64,000 bases of DNA from Distichodus sexfasciatus (GCA_032718565.1 JAVGVS010000021.1:2989384-3053383), one strand, 5' to 3'. Shown: positions 11,401-26,400, numbered from the stretch's first letter. The notes: generated by a model not told the origin, from the sequence alone. A program made the numbers and translations.

Positions 11401-14400
11401 TTGCAAATTTTTCATTTTTATGAATCTCATCCACCTTCTTTAGAGTGATGGTATGGTTTATTAGTGAAATCTAAAACTGATACGATACAGATATTGTAAA
11501 TTTGGATATCTGCTGTTACGATACAAATCCGATATAGTCTCTGAGATTTTTTTGAACAAAAACAGAAAATAATGCATTAAAAATGTCTGAATACATGACT
11601 GAGATTATTCTGTTATGCTTAAGGAAATACTTGACTTAAATACTTTCCTAGCTAAAACAATGTAATAATTACACACCCATATGTATAGGCTAAATTATTT
11701 ATCATTCAAATAATATCTCAAAATTTTTTCTTTTAAACAAATTTGAGACGATCCCTAATCCTGCGGCGCTAAAATCATCAGGAGAGTTTGTGAGCGAGAG
11801 CTGGTGTTGTTAAGGAAATTAAACAGTAAAATCTAGCGATTTGCTTTTAGAATTGTTATTTGTTGCATTGCTTGTTCTGCTCATTGCCATATCAATATTT
11901 ATTGATATTGAATTAGCGTGAATGTCGAACAATAGACCAGCTTTACCGCAATGCTACCTCCGATGCATAATGATTTGAGTGTGCACGCATTTGCAGATCT
12001 GCTCCATAGAGCGGCCCAATGCCACCAATACCCGATCCAGCTATTGGAGTCATTATCGGACGGATATCTGATCCACGTACCGTATATAAGACATTTAAAA
12101 GTATGATTTAAAGAACTGTAGAATGAACAAAGCCCATTTTGCACAAAGTCATTGCTGTGTAAGTGAAAACTGCATAACTGGGTTTTAAGAACAAATTTCT
12201 TCATAAAAACGGTTGGTGAGTTTATTGAGTATATAGCAAATCTTAATAAATTTAACTTCATGACCAAAAATATTTTGTACAAAAAAAGTCCAAAACTGGG
12301 CATTCTCAAACATCACCCCTTTCCAAAGCCATGTGTCCTACTGGCCTCTTTCTAACATAAAAATTCAGTTTGTTATGAGCATTGAGTTGGCAAAGTTTGG
12401 TAATTGCAGAAAGTTTGAGCAATTGATGTTGGTGCAATTCAGAAAGCTCCCGGCTCTCACTCACTTGACCAGGTGATTGACAGCGTCTGGATCCCGGGCT
12501 GTAACCGTGCCGATGGGGCTGCCGGGAACCGTGTCCTCATCCACCTCAAAGATGTAATGGCTCCGTCCAAAGACCGGCGGCTCGTCGACATCTGTCACTG
12601 CGATCCTGACTGTGGCTGTGTCACTGAACGGGCCCAAGTGATCAAAGCGGCGGTCGAGATGCGTGTTGGTCACCTGCACACGCAGAGAGTACGTCCTCTT
12701 GCTTTCGTAGTCAAGAGGCTAGAAAAGGGTTATAAAAGAGAAGTAATGAGATCTGGATAGGTTCCATATCCCTTTTGGATTAAAAGGGAGCCTGACTTCT
12801 TTAGCTCTTTTCAGCTTTGGCCAGAATGGGGCATTTGGCCGTGGATTAATGATATCCTCCAGCTGCTGTTAGCCTCGAACTTTCTCCTCATTCTAAAGCT
12901 GAGCCTCTGTGTGATTCTCTTGTTGAATGGCGCTTATCGCGGCCCCTTTTCTTCTACGTTAAGTATCTTTTTTGTTAATGCACAAATGCCTGGCCTTAAT
13001 ACACCTCTTTAATTATGTGCAGATTAGTGATTCAAGGTGCTTCTTTTTTACTTCTTACCTTTCTGTTCGTTAGTATCTGTCTCCAATTCTTATTTTAGCA
13101 ATATAATTTCTATAAAAGCTCATTCAAAGCATGAATGCTCCTACCCTATGGCAAGAGGGAGTGAGGAAGGCACAGGCAGATTTTACTGCCCAAATAGAAT
13201 CTCAGACTAAAGTCAAAATGGAATAAGGGAGTCTCTAGAAGGGAATAAAATTCAGCACCATTGTGTAGGTAATATGACACAGTGACTTTGATTTAGGTGA
13301 TTATGTTTAGAATACCATCAACCCAAGGTCCAAGAGTGCTAACGTTTGCAAGATTGCTGCCAGTTTCAATGGCCACAGCAGCAGCAGTGCTATGCACAAA
13401 CTTCTGTGCCAGGCTGGAATCTGAAGTTATTTTACACTGACTGCACCTGTGTGTGTTTCCTTGCGTGTTGACTGTTGAGACATGAACCCTATCTAAATTA
13501 TTTTATTTTGCCAATTTTTTAAATACATTTCAAGGTCCAGTAAATGCCATAAACTTATGTAACTTTTGAATGGTTGATTGCATATAATAATTTCACGTGA
13601 GGTAAACTCTCACTGTGCTGTCTACACCTCAGTTCCGGATTGGGGGGGTTGACAGCAGCAGCTCATATGAATTTAGTAATACTATTGAGAAACAGCCTGT
13701 TCTGAAAGGAACTGAAACAGAGGGGTAACAAGCAGGTGAAAATGCCTAATCTGAGAGGTATTTTCAGCAAACTACTTCAGGTACATGTTTAGTGGAGCTC
13801 ATTTTAACTTGTTGAAAAATGTATAATATGGGACCTTTAATGGAATATTTCTATATATATGATAATCATTTAGATGAATGAAATTGCCAATAGTTTCATT
13901 ATTATAAGAATAGCTGTTAGTGGCAATCCAAGATTCGCTGCATGTTTTAAATGTCATATTTTGTGCATCGTGTTTGTTCACCTTCTTGACTACGATCACT
14001 CCCTCCTGGTTTGTTCCGTCAGTGATGATGCTGAACATGTCCTGCCCATCGCCGTCCAGAATGCTGTACCACATTTCGGCGTTCTCCCCAGTGTCGGCGT
14101 CGTTAGCCTTGATCCGGCCCACGGAAGATCCCACTTCTGCTGACTCGGGCGTAGAGAGGTGGTAGGCACCTCGGGAGGGAAGGAGGGAGAAAGAGAGGAA
14201 GCTGTGAATAAACTGAGTAAACAGCCAGGTGTTTGAGCGAACCCTTTGTTCTCTACATCGGTGCTTCAGAGTGTATTTGTCTATTTGTTTACCCACGTCT
14301 CAGGGGAGAGGGAAAAGCTGCCTCTCTATGGTTATTGTTTAATAGAATTTCGGCTCCAATGAACCACTGGAGTTTTTTATGTGTGTGTGTGTATTTTTGC

Positions 14401-17400
14401 CATTTCCCAAGCTTATGTGTTTCTGATGTTGCCTTGTGTATTGGATTTGAGAGTGTGGCAAAGAGAGGGATTATCAAACTAAAAGAACTAATGCTCTCTT
14501 TCTCTCTCTCACACTCTCACTCTCTCTCATAGACACAATCACTCTTTCGCACTCACTCATACACACGCTCTCTCTCTTTCTTACTCTCTGCCCCACTCAC
14601 TCACTCACTCACTCACTCACAGACACTCTCTCAGATCATACACACAGTCCCTCTCTCTTTATCCCACCTTCACACACAATGTCATACACACACACACACA
14701 CACACCCCTTTTACTTTTTTTCACCCACGCTCTTTCTCTCTGCCACACATACTCACTCTCTCTCCTTCTCTTATTATTCTATCTATCCATCTATCTATCT
14801 CACACACTTTTACAACCTCTGCCTCTGTTGTTAAATATTTTCTTTGTTTGTCTTTTTTTTTTTCAATCAGCATGGGAAGGTTCTGCACACAAGCCTTTAC
14901 AGTACTTAGCAACAGGGCATGTGTGTTCATCTTATCCACTGATGCCAATATTTATTTACATAAAGGTCATGTTAAATTCTTTTTTCATCCACATGTAAAT
15001 GATTTTTCTTTTGCTCCACTAGTAATGCTTCCAGCATAAGTGCAGACTCACTGTGAGGGAAGCGAGGGGGGCTGTTATTGACATCCAGCAGGGTGATGTT
15101 GACCGTGGCGGTTCCTGAGAGACCTCCCATCTGTCCTGCCATGTCCTTCGCCTGGATCACCACCTGGTAGTGCTCCCTGTTCTCCCGAATCATATTGGGC
15201 AGAGCCGTCCGTATCACACCTGATAGAAACCAAATATAATGTTATGGCTAAATAATGGTTATGGGTTAATAATTTATGACTATCACTATACTGTTTTCCT
15301 GAATGTATTACAAGTTTATCTCAGAACTTGAAACTCATATTAAAATGAGCTTTCCTTTTGAAAAAACACAGTCGAATAAATATTACTTAAAAACACAAGT
15401 ATCTCCCCTCCCCATGGCTCAAATCCAAACCAAAATAAAACTAGATTAATCTAAGGTGGGGTATGTTTGTCTCAGTCAAATCGAGCTCTAAAGCAGGCTA
15501 AATGAGAGCTTCTTAAAGGATTTTGAGGTGTCTTGTTAATTCAGAAAAATGGACCAACATTTCCTGCATGAAAACTTAACTCAAAAGAAGAACTTTTTTT
15601 TTCTCAAGTGAATGCATACAGAACCTTAAATAGTGCTGTATTCTTATAATCACACTGATTTAGATAGAAACCCTATGGCATTGGATTGGATTATATTTTT
15701 AACCATCAGTCTTTATTATGAATTCATGTATTATCCCTGTCTTTGGATAAAAATCACCTGCTTACTGGCTGTTATAATGAATATTTCCCGTTTTACTTTG
15801 TGTCTTTCTGTAACATATCCAGGCAGAGTTAAGCCCTTTTAACACAATAGCACATGTAAAAGCATCCTGAGGACTGAAAATCTTGACCTTGTAGTTTCAG
15901 TGTCTAACTTTCTACACATCGAGCATTTAAATGGGATTGAACAAAAGCAGCCTGGACTGTACACCGCTGCACAGATTGGACGTCTCATACAGTTCAGTGA
16001 TCTCATATCCAGAGCACACTGCTTTCAATACAATGGCCTAGAATGACTCTAATTGCTCACTTGGGCAGAAAGTGCTCTGAGTGGCCTGTCCACCTGACAT
16101 CACAGCACAAGCCAAAGGGAAGAACGGTGATGCTGTGGAGGGGGAACTTACTCCTATGTCAGCGTACATGTCATGCAAGCAACGGCAAAAATGTGGGCAG
16201 GCACTACTTTTGGAATTAAAAAATGAAATGGAGCACAGAGGGGGAATCTAGACAGTAAATAAATGTGTCCAGTTTGCTGGCCTTCATGTCCATACCTGTC
16301 TCAGGCTCCACTGAGAAGTAGGGTTGTCCTTGTAGTATGCTGTACACAAGCTTAGCACTGTTTCCATAGGACTCATCATCGGCGTCTGTAGCTGTTACTC
16401 TCATCACAAACGCCCCTGAAAAACGGAGAGATTCAGAAATAGAATGAGTCAGAATAGGTCCCGTGTACTCATATATAGGGCCTGGCAATTAAGTGAAAAT
16501 TCAGATTGACATTCAGAACCTCTTGGAACGGTCATTTAAATTATTTTTGATTTTACCTTAATGTGTTTTTAATTCTGTTAATACTTTCCTCAGTGTGTGT
16601 TCCCTTAAAAATATACTACCGTGTGTGTTATCTCGTGACTCTGGCCAGATATACACTTCTTATTAGAAAAAAAATCCCAGTGTTAATAGTTGAGTATATT
16701 TACAATACAAAACTAGTCAATGAACAGTAGGGGATAAAGCAAACAAAAAAAACTGCATGATTAATTGTAATCGAGGCAAAATGTTCAATTAATTGTGATA
16801 CTGATTAGAGGTCATATCGCCCAGCCCTACTTATGAACCAAACGGATAATTTTTTTTTGCTATAAACAAATTAACAAACAGCAAACAACAACAATGAAGT
16901 GTTGTAATGTGACCGCCTTACATAAGTGAAGGAACAGCTTTTGGGGATGCTGTTTTGGGCCTTGCTCATGAGTACCTCAGTAGTACCTTTAGCAGTCTAG
17001 GATTTGAATCAGCAACCATCCGATCACAGGGCCAGTTCCCTAACCATTACATTATCAACTGCACCACAGAGATATTACTAGCCCCTACAGAGATATGGCA
17101 TCTATTGATTTTATGGCACTTACTGCACAAAGAAATGTGCTTAAACAAAATTAAAATGTTAAATTAATTGTGATTCTGATTAGAGCTCATATTGCCAAGC
17201 CCTACTTATGAACCTAATGCAAATTTTTAATTTTGCTATAAGCAAATAAACAAACGGGCAAACGACAACAGCAATCTCCTCACATGCTGGTGAAACATCT
17301 AGGTGGTGTTAATCCCGCATATGTGCACACCCTTTGAGTTGTAATTAAAACATGTAAATGTGTGTGCACCCCCCAGTGTGAACAGTGATGAAGGCGAGAC

Positions 17401-20400
17401 TTTGTCGGATTGCTCTCTTTCTTTTATCCTCGTTTAGCTTATCTGCTGCTGCTTTTTATCTAAATCACGATCTCATAATTACTCCAACACTGCTATGAAA
17501 TGGACATCTCTTTGATAGTCCATTTTTTCTTTTCTTTCCTTCATTTGGCAGTTTGATGTTTCCAAGCCATGTCTTCTTTTATTTCATTGCTCTGATGATA
17601 TTCCGTATTGTTAGGGTTCATCAGAATTACGAGTAACACGGTTTGATCCACTCAAAGAAACATCATAATTAGTCAAATTAAACTTGGAGTAGGCTGTTTC
17701 ACAAATGCAGTAGCATGACTTTTTTGGAGTTTTATACTTTCGTTCGCTGCAGCGCTGGCTTTGGCTGATGCCTAATTCTAGATGTTACAATTGGAGGGAA
17801 TATTCCTTCATTATTAATACAAATGTGAACACATCAGAAAAGAAGAGACGCACACGTTCTCCTTTGAAAACAAGTGTCTGCTTTTATCTGACAAGACTCC
17901 GCTAATTGAGCTTGACTGATGAAAGAAAATGTCAAGTTGTGGTGTCTGAAAGGTTTCCTTAAAAAAAGGAAAAGAAAAAAAAGATTTGGCATCTTGAGAC
18001 GAGGGTGGCCCTGATGTGAACACCAAAGCTACTCTCATTTTGGACTGTCCACCCAAATGCTGTTCAGTTGCAGTTCATGTCCAGCTTGTTTCCTCTGAAA
18101 ATATCTCTATCCCTTTCATTTATCTAGGGCTGCTCCTAGTGACTGTTTTCTGTCAGTCTACTGACTGTGTAAATTAGTCGAGAAGTATAATATTATTTTT
18201 GAAAAAAACAGGCATGTAATAAAATTTGTGTACCCTTCAGCGTTTGTAGATTTTGTTCCTCCACCTCAAATAAGAAGACATTGGTGTATGTTAGAATCTT
18301 GATGAAGTGGGTTTTAAGAACAAGATTCCTCCTAAGAAAGGTTGTGAATGAGTTCTAATAAACTTTCCTATAAGTGAGTGATTATTTGTCATTGTGAACA
18401 CACCACAGCACAGCACATAGTGTACCACAATGAAATGTGACCTCTGCATTTGACACATACATGAAGGATTGGAGGACTGCTGACGCTGCTTTTCTGGCAA
18501 CGTCTGTGGAGCAGTTCTTGGGGACGGTATTAAAGATGCAACCGATCTGTAAATGCGCACACGCACAATTGTTTATGCATGCAAAGTGGCACTAGGGTAA
18601 AGTTGGTTTATTATCATTTCTGCTAATTCTCACATATTAATAAGACAATGTGCACAACAAGCAACTAGGGCTGGGTATCGTTGCTGATTTCCTGAATCGA
18701 TTCGATTCCAATTCACAAGGTCATGATCCGATTCAATTCTCGATTTGATTCGATATCAATTTATTTAGGGATTTCTTTGTGTCAATACTAGTTTTGCTTG
18801 GTTATAAAATAACTTGTTTTAAAACCGAAGTGTGGCCAAACATCGGCCTTTAGGCCAGACGGTGATTTGAGCGGAGCAGCTTCAGCCATGGCTCTATCTG
18901 GTTTGGGTTTCGCCGGTCTCACATTTTTATAGCTCTCCTTGCGCGGTTGCGAGAAGTAGTGCATAGCCGCAGGAAAAGATCGATCCGCGAATTTTTGAAT
19001 CGATATCGTATTTTTCGAACGAGAATCGATATTGATCGGTGAATCGATTTTTTGAACCCAGCCCTACAAGCAACGCAACAAACTACAACCCCAAAAGAGA
19101 TTTCACTGTTTAATTACCTTAACAACTTCAGCTCTCACTCGTGATCTCTGTGTCCGCGATGGTTTTAGCACCGCAGGATTAGGGACCGTCACAAAATTAC
19201 AGAACAGTGTTTAAACAAATAATTTTTGTTAATAATACATATGGGTGTATAATTATTACAATGTTTTAGTTGGAAAACAGTATTTAAGTCAAGTATTTCC
19301 TTAAGCGTAACAGAATAATCTCAGTCATGTATTTAGACATTTTTTTAAAGAATTAGTTTCTGTTTTCTGTTTACAAAAGACTCAGAGACTATACTGGATT
19401 TGTATCATATCAGCAGACATCCAAATGTACAATATCGGTATCTGTATCGGACATAAAAAAGTGATATCGTGCCATGTTTAGACGCTATCTTGGTCATGAG
19501 TACAATGCTACCTTTACATGTTCGGGACTTGAACCGGCCACCTTTCCTGTCACAGGGCAAACTCGCTAACCTTTACGCTACCAACTGCACCATAGAGATA
19601 TTACTAGACCCTCTAGTGATATTACTAGTCACTATGTTCCTTTAACTTGTACCTTTAATTATACTGATCACAGTAATTTGCTCAGGTGGCATATACAAAA
19701 TTTATGGAGGGAATGAAAATAATTAGATATGATCTCATTAATCTCAACATGGAAAAATACACAGTCACCGTCAGTTGAAATACAAAAAAAAAACATTCCA
19801 GCTTAAACATTTTTTCAACCACCAAGCCCCTAGAAATATAACATCGCAGGCAGAAGACTTTACGGATTTAATAGTGAGTGTATTTAGTAGCTTCAAGGGC
19901 AAACAATATTAATCTCTCGTACTAATGGTAATTTCGGGTTGATGTTCCTTTGCTGGCGGTCCGTCCTCCAGAACAACACCTGAGCGTAGAGCTGGGCGAT
20001 ACGAACAAAAACATTATCACAATATTTTTTGTCATATTGATCGATTTCGATAATTAACACGATATATTGTCATATTGTGTTTTTTTTATGTTTTGTTTTT
20101 TTGGATTCTTATACAGACTGAATGAACAAGTTAAAATAATCAAACAATATTAAACAAATAATTTTCAACAAATTTCTACTTGAAGAGCCCTGAGAACTGG
20201 GGGAAAAAAATTGCCACTGCCAAAGAACAGCTATAGAGAGCTGTCAACACCTCACTTCCAGAGCGCTTTCTCGGTGCTTGTTGTTGCTAAGTTACGAAAA
20301 GCGTCATCGGGTACTTTCACGTTTTTTCCCAGGCGGCATTTGTTGTCAAAGCGTCCGCCGTAACTATAAAGCACTGCATTTTCATCGCCTTTTTTCACTC

Positions 20401-23400
20401 ACCGCGGCATCTTTTCTAAGGGCCGCGACATACCCAACGCTACGCAACGGGTGCGCTTGCGTTTAATCTTGAGGACTCCAACAGGTGACAGTGTACACCA
20501 TAAAAGCGTCCAGTCTGCCGTTAAGTGACAGAAGGAGAGGAAGAAGTAGAAAGCGGTAGTGAGAGAAAACATTTCGCTGTGAAATGAGGAAGATAAAAAA
20601 ATTATTTGCATTCAGATGTTACAAAGGTGCAAAGAAACCGGCGAAACCGTTCAGCCGTGTTGACAGTAAACAACGATGCTGACGTCACGTGACAAAACTT
20701 AAACATACAGCCGCCCCAATTTTTCAAGAGGTACTGCAGCTCTCATGAATTTATGACGAGATGCTCAGCGGATGCGTCAAGAGAACGCTGAGAACGCGTG
20801 CCAGCCATGATGCGCGTGCAGAAGCGCTCTGAACGTTAAGTATATCTCGGCACGCGACCACTAATGTTTACCGCGCGGCTTTTTTGTGCGTTATGGGCAA
20901 ATTTGCTATGCCAAGCTACGTGATTGGCCAAAGATACTGTCTATCTCAACGCGCTGTTGCATAGTGGACAAACAAGTATGATCGAATTTTATAGCTTACG
21001 TTTATCATCGTTATCGTCATCACATTTTTCTCGATAAAATATCGAGATCGTTTTATCGTCCAGCACTACCTAAGCGTTTTCTCTTCAGCAACTCGTGTGC
21101 ATCGAAACTTTGCATAGTAAACAAAACAACTTTTTGTTTTCTAATCATTTGTAGTATTCCCATCCTTTCAAAGCTGAAACTGTTTAACTGAATCTCTTTA
21201 AGCAAATGAGTCAGACTCTGTAGCAATCACCATGTTTAAAAAAAAAACTGGAACACTGATTGAGGTAAAGCAATAACTCAAGCTTAAAGGGTCCAGTATC
21301 TTTCATGCAAAAAATAGCATTGGTTAGAATTGGTTGATTCTTGTAGGCTTTTAAACTTTTGGAATCTAAATTAAAAAATTTAAAAAGTTTAAAATATAGA
21401 TTTTAAGCATTTTACGCCATCAACTTTGACAATGGCTGGCGGCAGCCCTGCGTTTCTGTATTCTAAACAACTTCCTTTCTACTCAGGAATGGACTTTAAA
21501 GGTGACCCGACCCTTCCTTCTGAAAGCCTCAGGCTCTGAAGGTGGGGCCTTGCACACATGCTGTCTCTGCCACCGAATCGTGCCGCCCTTGGCATCTTCG
21601 AGACCTCGGCTGAGTGGCGTTCACTTTCGGAACGGCTTGGAGAATACTAATGAACGCAGAAACATCTGTCGCACTCTGATGGTGCCGGGATAACACGGAG
21701 TGAGCAGGGACTCACTCTTCACGGATGGCCAGACCCGATTAACCGAGAGTACGTTCGTGACACATGGCCAGTTTGTCCGGCTTAAACGCCGGCACCACGC
21801 GTGACCCGCGACGCACACTGCGCCTATTTGAATCTTTGCAGCGAGGTTGCAGGACGAGTGGAGGGGGAGGGAGGAATATGAGGTGGCGGACGAGAGCAGT
21901 GTCCCGTTTAGAGTCGGGAGTGCTGTGGATGATGTAACTCTGGACCCCGCAGAGAAATAGACAAATGAAAGAGAGAGAGAGCGAGCAAGAGCATAGTGAC
22001 TTGGGGGAAGAAAGGCAAAGGATTTCAAGTGCAAGAGCCATGGGGAGACAGAGAGAGGTCCATTAAGAGTGCTGCTTTTTTACCTACTGTATATACGCTC
22101 CCGTACACCTTAACAACAAAAAATAAATGTGTCATTTAGAAATACCCTGTGCTTAAAAAGTAAAAACTAACCTTTTTAGTGTTTATTTTACTAGGCATTT
22201 CCTAGTAAATGCAACCCAGTTAAATCCCAAAAAATAAAACCAATTCCTATTTAAAAGTTACAAAAATAAAACATTTCAATTTGAATGTGGGCCTTACAAA
22301 CATGAAACTTGAAACTTCACTCTTTGATATAACTAACTAAGCAGCTATTGCATGTGCCCCGGACTCAAACTAGAAAGTGACGGAACTTTGTCTGTTGCTG
22401 CTCCACAGTTATGAAGGTGTGCGTCTAGCATTTAAAAATGTTTGCACAAATCTTTTTTTATATTCTTAATAGGTTGATTTTTCTTTTATATTTCTATGTC
22501 TTCTACGTTTTTGTACAGTACTTTTGATAGTTAAAATGGACTTTAAAGACATTTAATTTACAATGAATTTTGATCCACTGAGTCAAAACATAGATGGTTG
22601 GCCACTTTGGTTCCATTTTATGAAAAATTCACATTTTCTGTTCTTCGGACATTTGGGTCTGTACTGCCTCTAATACACTACAAGGTTGATAAAAATGTTC
22701 AATTGTGTTAGTATTAATTTATGAATGTCAGAAATCGTGTGCTTAAACGAGCCGTTTAGATTTCTCCCCTACTTCTACATCACATTAGGGGACATTTGAA
22801 TAACCCCACCCTCCTATCTGAGAAGCTCCGCCCACAAGGTAGAACTGCTAGCACTTCCTGATCCGCCATGTTTTCTCGCAAGCACTAGCATAGGAATCAC
22901 AATGAAGATGTCCACCGGGGGAGTGTTGTGTTGAACATGTACGGCTGTTAAGTATTTTCATGTGAGGTAAACTCTCGCTACGCTGTCTACCCGCAGTTCC
23001 AGTGTGGGCAGCAGCCGCTCATTTACATTTAGGAATACTAATGAGAAGCAGTCTGTTCTGAAAGGGACTAAAATAGAGGGGTAACAAGCAGGTGAAAATG
23101 CCTAATCTGAGAGGTATGTTCAGCAAACTACTTCAGAGACCTATTTAGTGGAGCTCATAGACCTATTATAACTTGTTAAAAAATGTATAATATGGGACCT
23201 TTAAGTGACACCATATACACTGACGTTTTTAGAATAGTTACAATGATGCACTATTGTGCCATTGGTATAATGTACTAATGCCATATACCACTACACCACA
23301 TACCACTATACCACACTATAGCATTTACACAAAACTAAATGCTACAGCTAATTATGTTGGGAAGTTTTACATTGTAGCTCATTTGTAATTCAGCACCTAT

Positions 23401-26400
23401 CTGTTATAGATATAATACTATTTTTCATAAAGTAGATGCACCATTAGTCTTTGTTTATTATGAGTGACTTTGGTGTGTAAGTCAGTGTGACTGTCAGGAA
23501 CGTGGTTTTAAAAGAACTTTAAAATTACGTTTAGATCATATTTCAGAAATTGAATATTTATGCAGCATAACCACAAGGTATGTCCACATTATGCCATGAC
23601 CGAACATATAATTGGTGAAGGTATAAAACGTGTCTGAAACACTTCTGTAAAACGTGTTAAAGGAAAAAGTCCAGCGTGTGAACGTGAGTGATTTTGTATG
23701 CTTAAAAGGAGGCTGATCTCACAGTGCAGTATGAGACTCCAGGAGTGGTCTTATTAGTATTTATCAAAAGTCATTAAACAATTAAATAAATATGAACATT
23801 CTTATATGTAATCACTATCAACAAAATAATCAAAAAACAAAATAAAAAAGGAAATGATCTCTTATTCTGTTTATTGAGTAAATTGCTAAGAGATCATTTT
23901 CCAATGTAAAATGTATTTTATTAAAGAATAAATCAACAGAAAAAACTCTTTCTGAAATAAGTGTAAAACGGGCATGAAGTCTAACATTTACCTGCAGAAT
24001 ATTTTTTTAAAAGCATGTTTGTCTACAAACAGCACTGATGTTTTTGATGGGTTTTTACTTGCTTAAAAGATTATTATGACCATATGCAGTGTATTTAGTG
24101 TTCATGATCACACAGACATCTGTACATCTGAGCCTACAGTTAATCCTATTGTTTAATAAGTTTAAAGAATAAATGGAAATTAAATGCAGTTTGTCAGACA
24201 CCTACATGATTTTCTCATTTTCCTTTGATTAATTTTCTTGGCTGTTGATTTATTTGCCATTCTGATCATTAAGATCAACAACGATTATATTATCATACCC
24301 ACAATCTCTAATCAAAGCGGTCTGCCGTGTTTTATCTCGTCAGCAAATGAGTTTAGATTCATTTGAGATAAATCTGCAGGTTAATTTGGGGCTTCATAAT
24401 GAGTAATGGATTTCCATTTGCTTTGTTGCCTTCGTCTACTTTGATTCAGTCTGGTTGTCTTAATAGGTGTAAAAATTATTGACAATAATGGGATTAATTA
24501 AAACAGGATGAAGTCAAATCCCTTAAAGTGAATCACTGGAGGCTGAACGCTCGTCATACTATTAATGACAACAATTAAGTGGCCTGGAAACTAAATATAT
24601 TCGGTCCGTTTCTAAAAAATCCAGCACTCTCAGTTCTTCAGGGTGTGATTTTTATTCTCCAAAAGTGATCACAGTGGTAGTACTTCTTATTGCTCCTTCC
24701 ACATATACTGCTGTTCTATTAGGCGCTTCTTCTTTTAAGAAGGTCAAATGTCTACCCCAGTGGGATTATGGGGATGTTTAATTTACAGGACTATCCTCAG
24801 TAGCTGCATAATTTAATTTTATACGCTGTGAAGTTTGTTTATAGAAGCACCATTACTCGAGCAAACTTCAATACCCAGAGGGGATAGTTGATGTGTAAAT
24901 GTATTGGGGTTGTTGATGCATTACTTCACATTGAATACGAAGTGCATCACAGGAAACGCCAAGTCTCTAAGAAATCATGCAAAGACCTCCTTTTTAAAAA
25001 AAACTTCAGAACTTAGTATTTGTCCCTGTATATACAAGTTTACAGATTTGATTTAAACTTATACATCACGTAATCTACGTATATCTGGTTATAAATGGGA
25101 GTCAGTGGAAGTACTCAACAAGGATCGCAAGTCAAAGTGGTCTGTGTTTGTGTAGAATAAAATAATTAGCAACTCACCAACATTGGACATCTCAGGTACG
25201 CTGGCCACATAGGTGTCCTTACTGAACTTTGGTTCATTATCATTGATGTCATGGATTTTGATAACGAACTCGGAGGCCCTCTCCAGGACCTGTCCAGAGG
25301 TTTTGTTGACTGCTTTAGCGCTGAGCGTGTAGGAGGACTTCTCCTCTCTGTCCAGCCTTCTGGTGGCGTGGATATCACCCGAATTCTCATCAATCTCGAA
25401 AATGGTTCCGGCTCCATCTCCTGTGAGTACATACTTGATGGAGCCGTCTTCGCTGTCCATATCAGAGTGAAGCTTTAAAAACAAACAAACAAAAAGGTTA
25501 AACGTGTGGACTACCTTCATCTCTTTCTTCTTTTCTCAAACATCATCATAGAGTAGAGTTGGTTTGTTTGCTGATGATCTTTACCCATTTCCTTATTTTT
25601 GTTTCATTTTTGGCACCAGTAATGCTTACATGTGTTCAGAGTCATTTTGCCTGAGCACAAAAACTTGCAAAAAACTTTCTTTTGCACCTGTCTCTTAGCA
25701 ACAAGTGTAGTTGTGTACTTGCTTCCTCTCCAACTGATTGCAACGCTTCTTATCCTGATTGAAGACTCCACCTGAAGAGACCTTCACTGGAACCACACGT
25801 CCCATCGGACAGAAATAACCAATCGGTGACATGATCATTATGCAACTCTTTTATTCACCTTGTTGTGAATATGTCACTAAAGTCTTTATAAAGCAACAAA
25901 ATCATCATCACAAAGGCTTGGTTCTATAAGAGGCAACCAAAAGAACATTGCTTCTATTATGTTAGTGCTGTTAGAAACATTGGAGGCCGCAATTTCATGA
26001 TTAGAGTAATTACAGGCTGTAATTGGATGTAATTCTTTTGTCTGCACTCGGTTATCAAGATGCAGATAATTTGAGTGGCTCATACTTCCACTTAAGAATT
26101 GCGTCATCGTACACTATCAGTGTTTCCAATCATGAAATTGCATTAGGTGTCCATTATACATGCACAACACTGTAATCATCACCGTCATGTATTGCTGGAG
26201 TTAAACCTTGTTCCAGGGAAGGTTATTTCTATCATTTTAACACTGGAATGAAAGAGCACTTGGGTTTCCTGCACCAATTCTGATTTCTAACTTAGCTTAG
26301 GTGCTTTGACTGACATTTCTGTACTTTTAAAAAATTTTGGTCAAATAAAATGAGTTTTCCAATGCCCAGGTCAGATTATTTGAAGGACACTTGATGAGAC

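Larger units (their letters stand above)
18374..19600 (-). mobile_element. Family B SINE split by an hAT element
   Basis: Two halves of one minus-orientation SINE, 18374-18530 and 19481-19600. The join would read like the intact copy at 48608-48856 (CTTGGGGACGGTAT then CTTGGTCATGAGTAC). The halves are separated by the 18531-19480 element and its near-perfect 8-bp duplication. Confidence 0.75.

Noticed and set aside
13874..14165. Plus-strand open frames across the EC3 exon (and similar ones over exons at 9763-10185, 12473-12760 and 25251-25478)
   Set aside because: They are antisense shadows of real minus-strand exons and encode no known domain.
14507..14800. CRISPR-like array of short repeats
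   Set aside because: Simple CT/CA/CACT repeats without constant repeats and unique spacers, in a vertebrate genome.
21502..22041. Gene in the GC-rich patch of intron 3
   Set aside because: Frames on both strands are short, lack splice logic and recognisable motifs.
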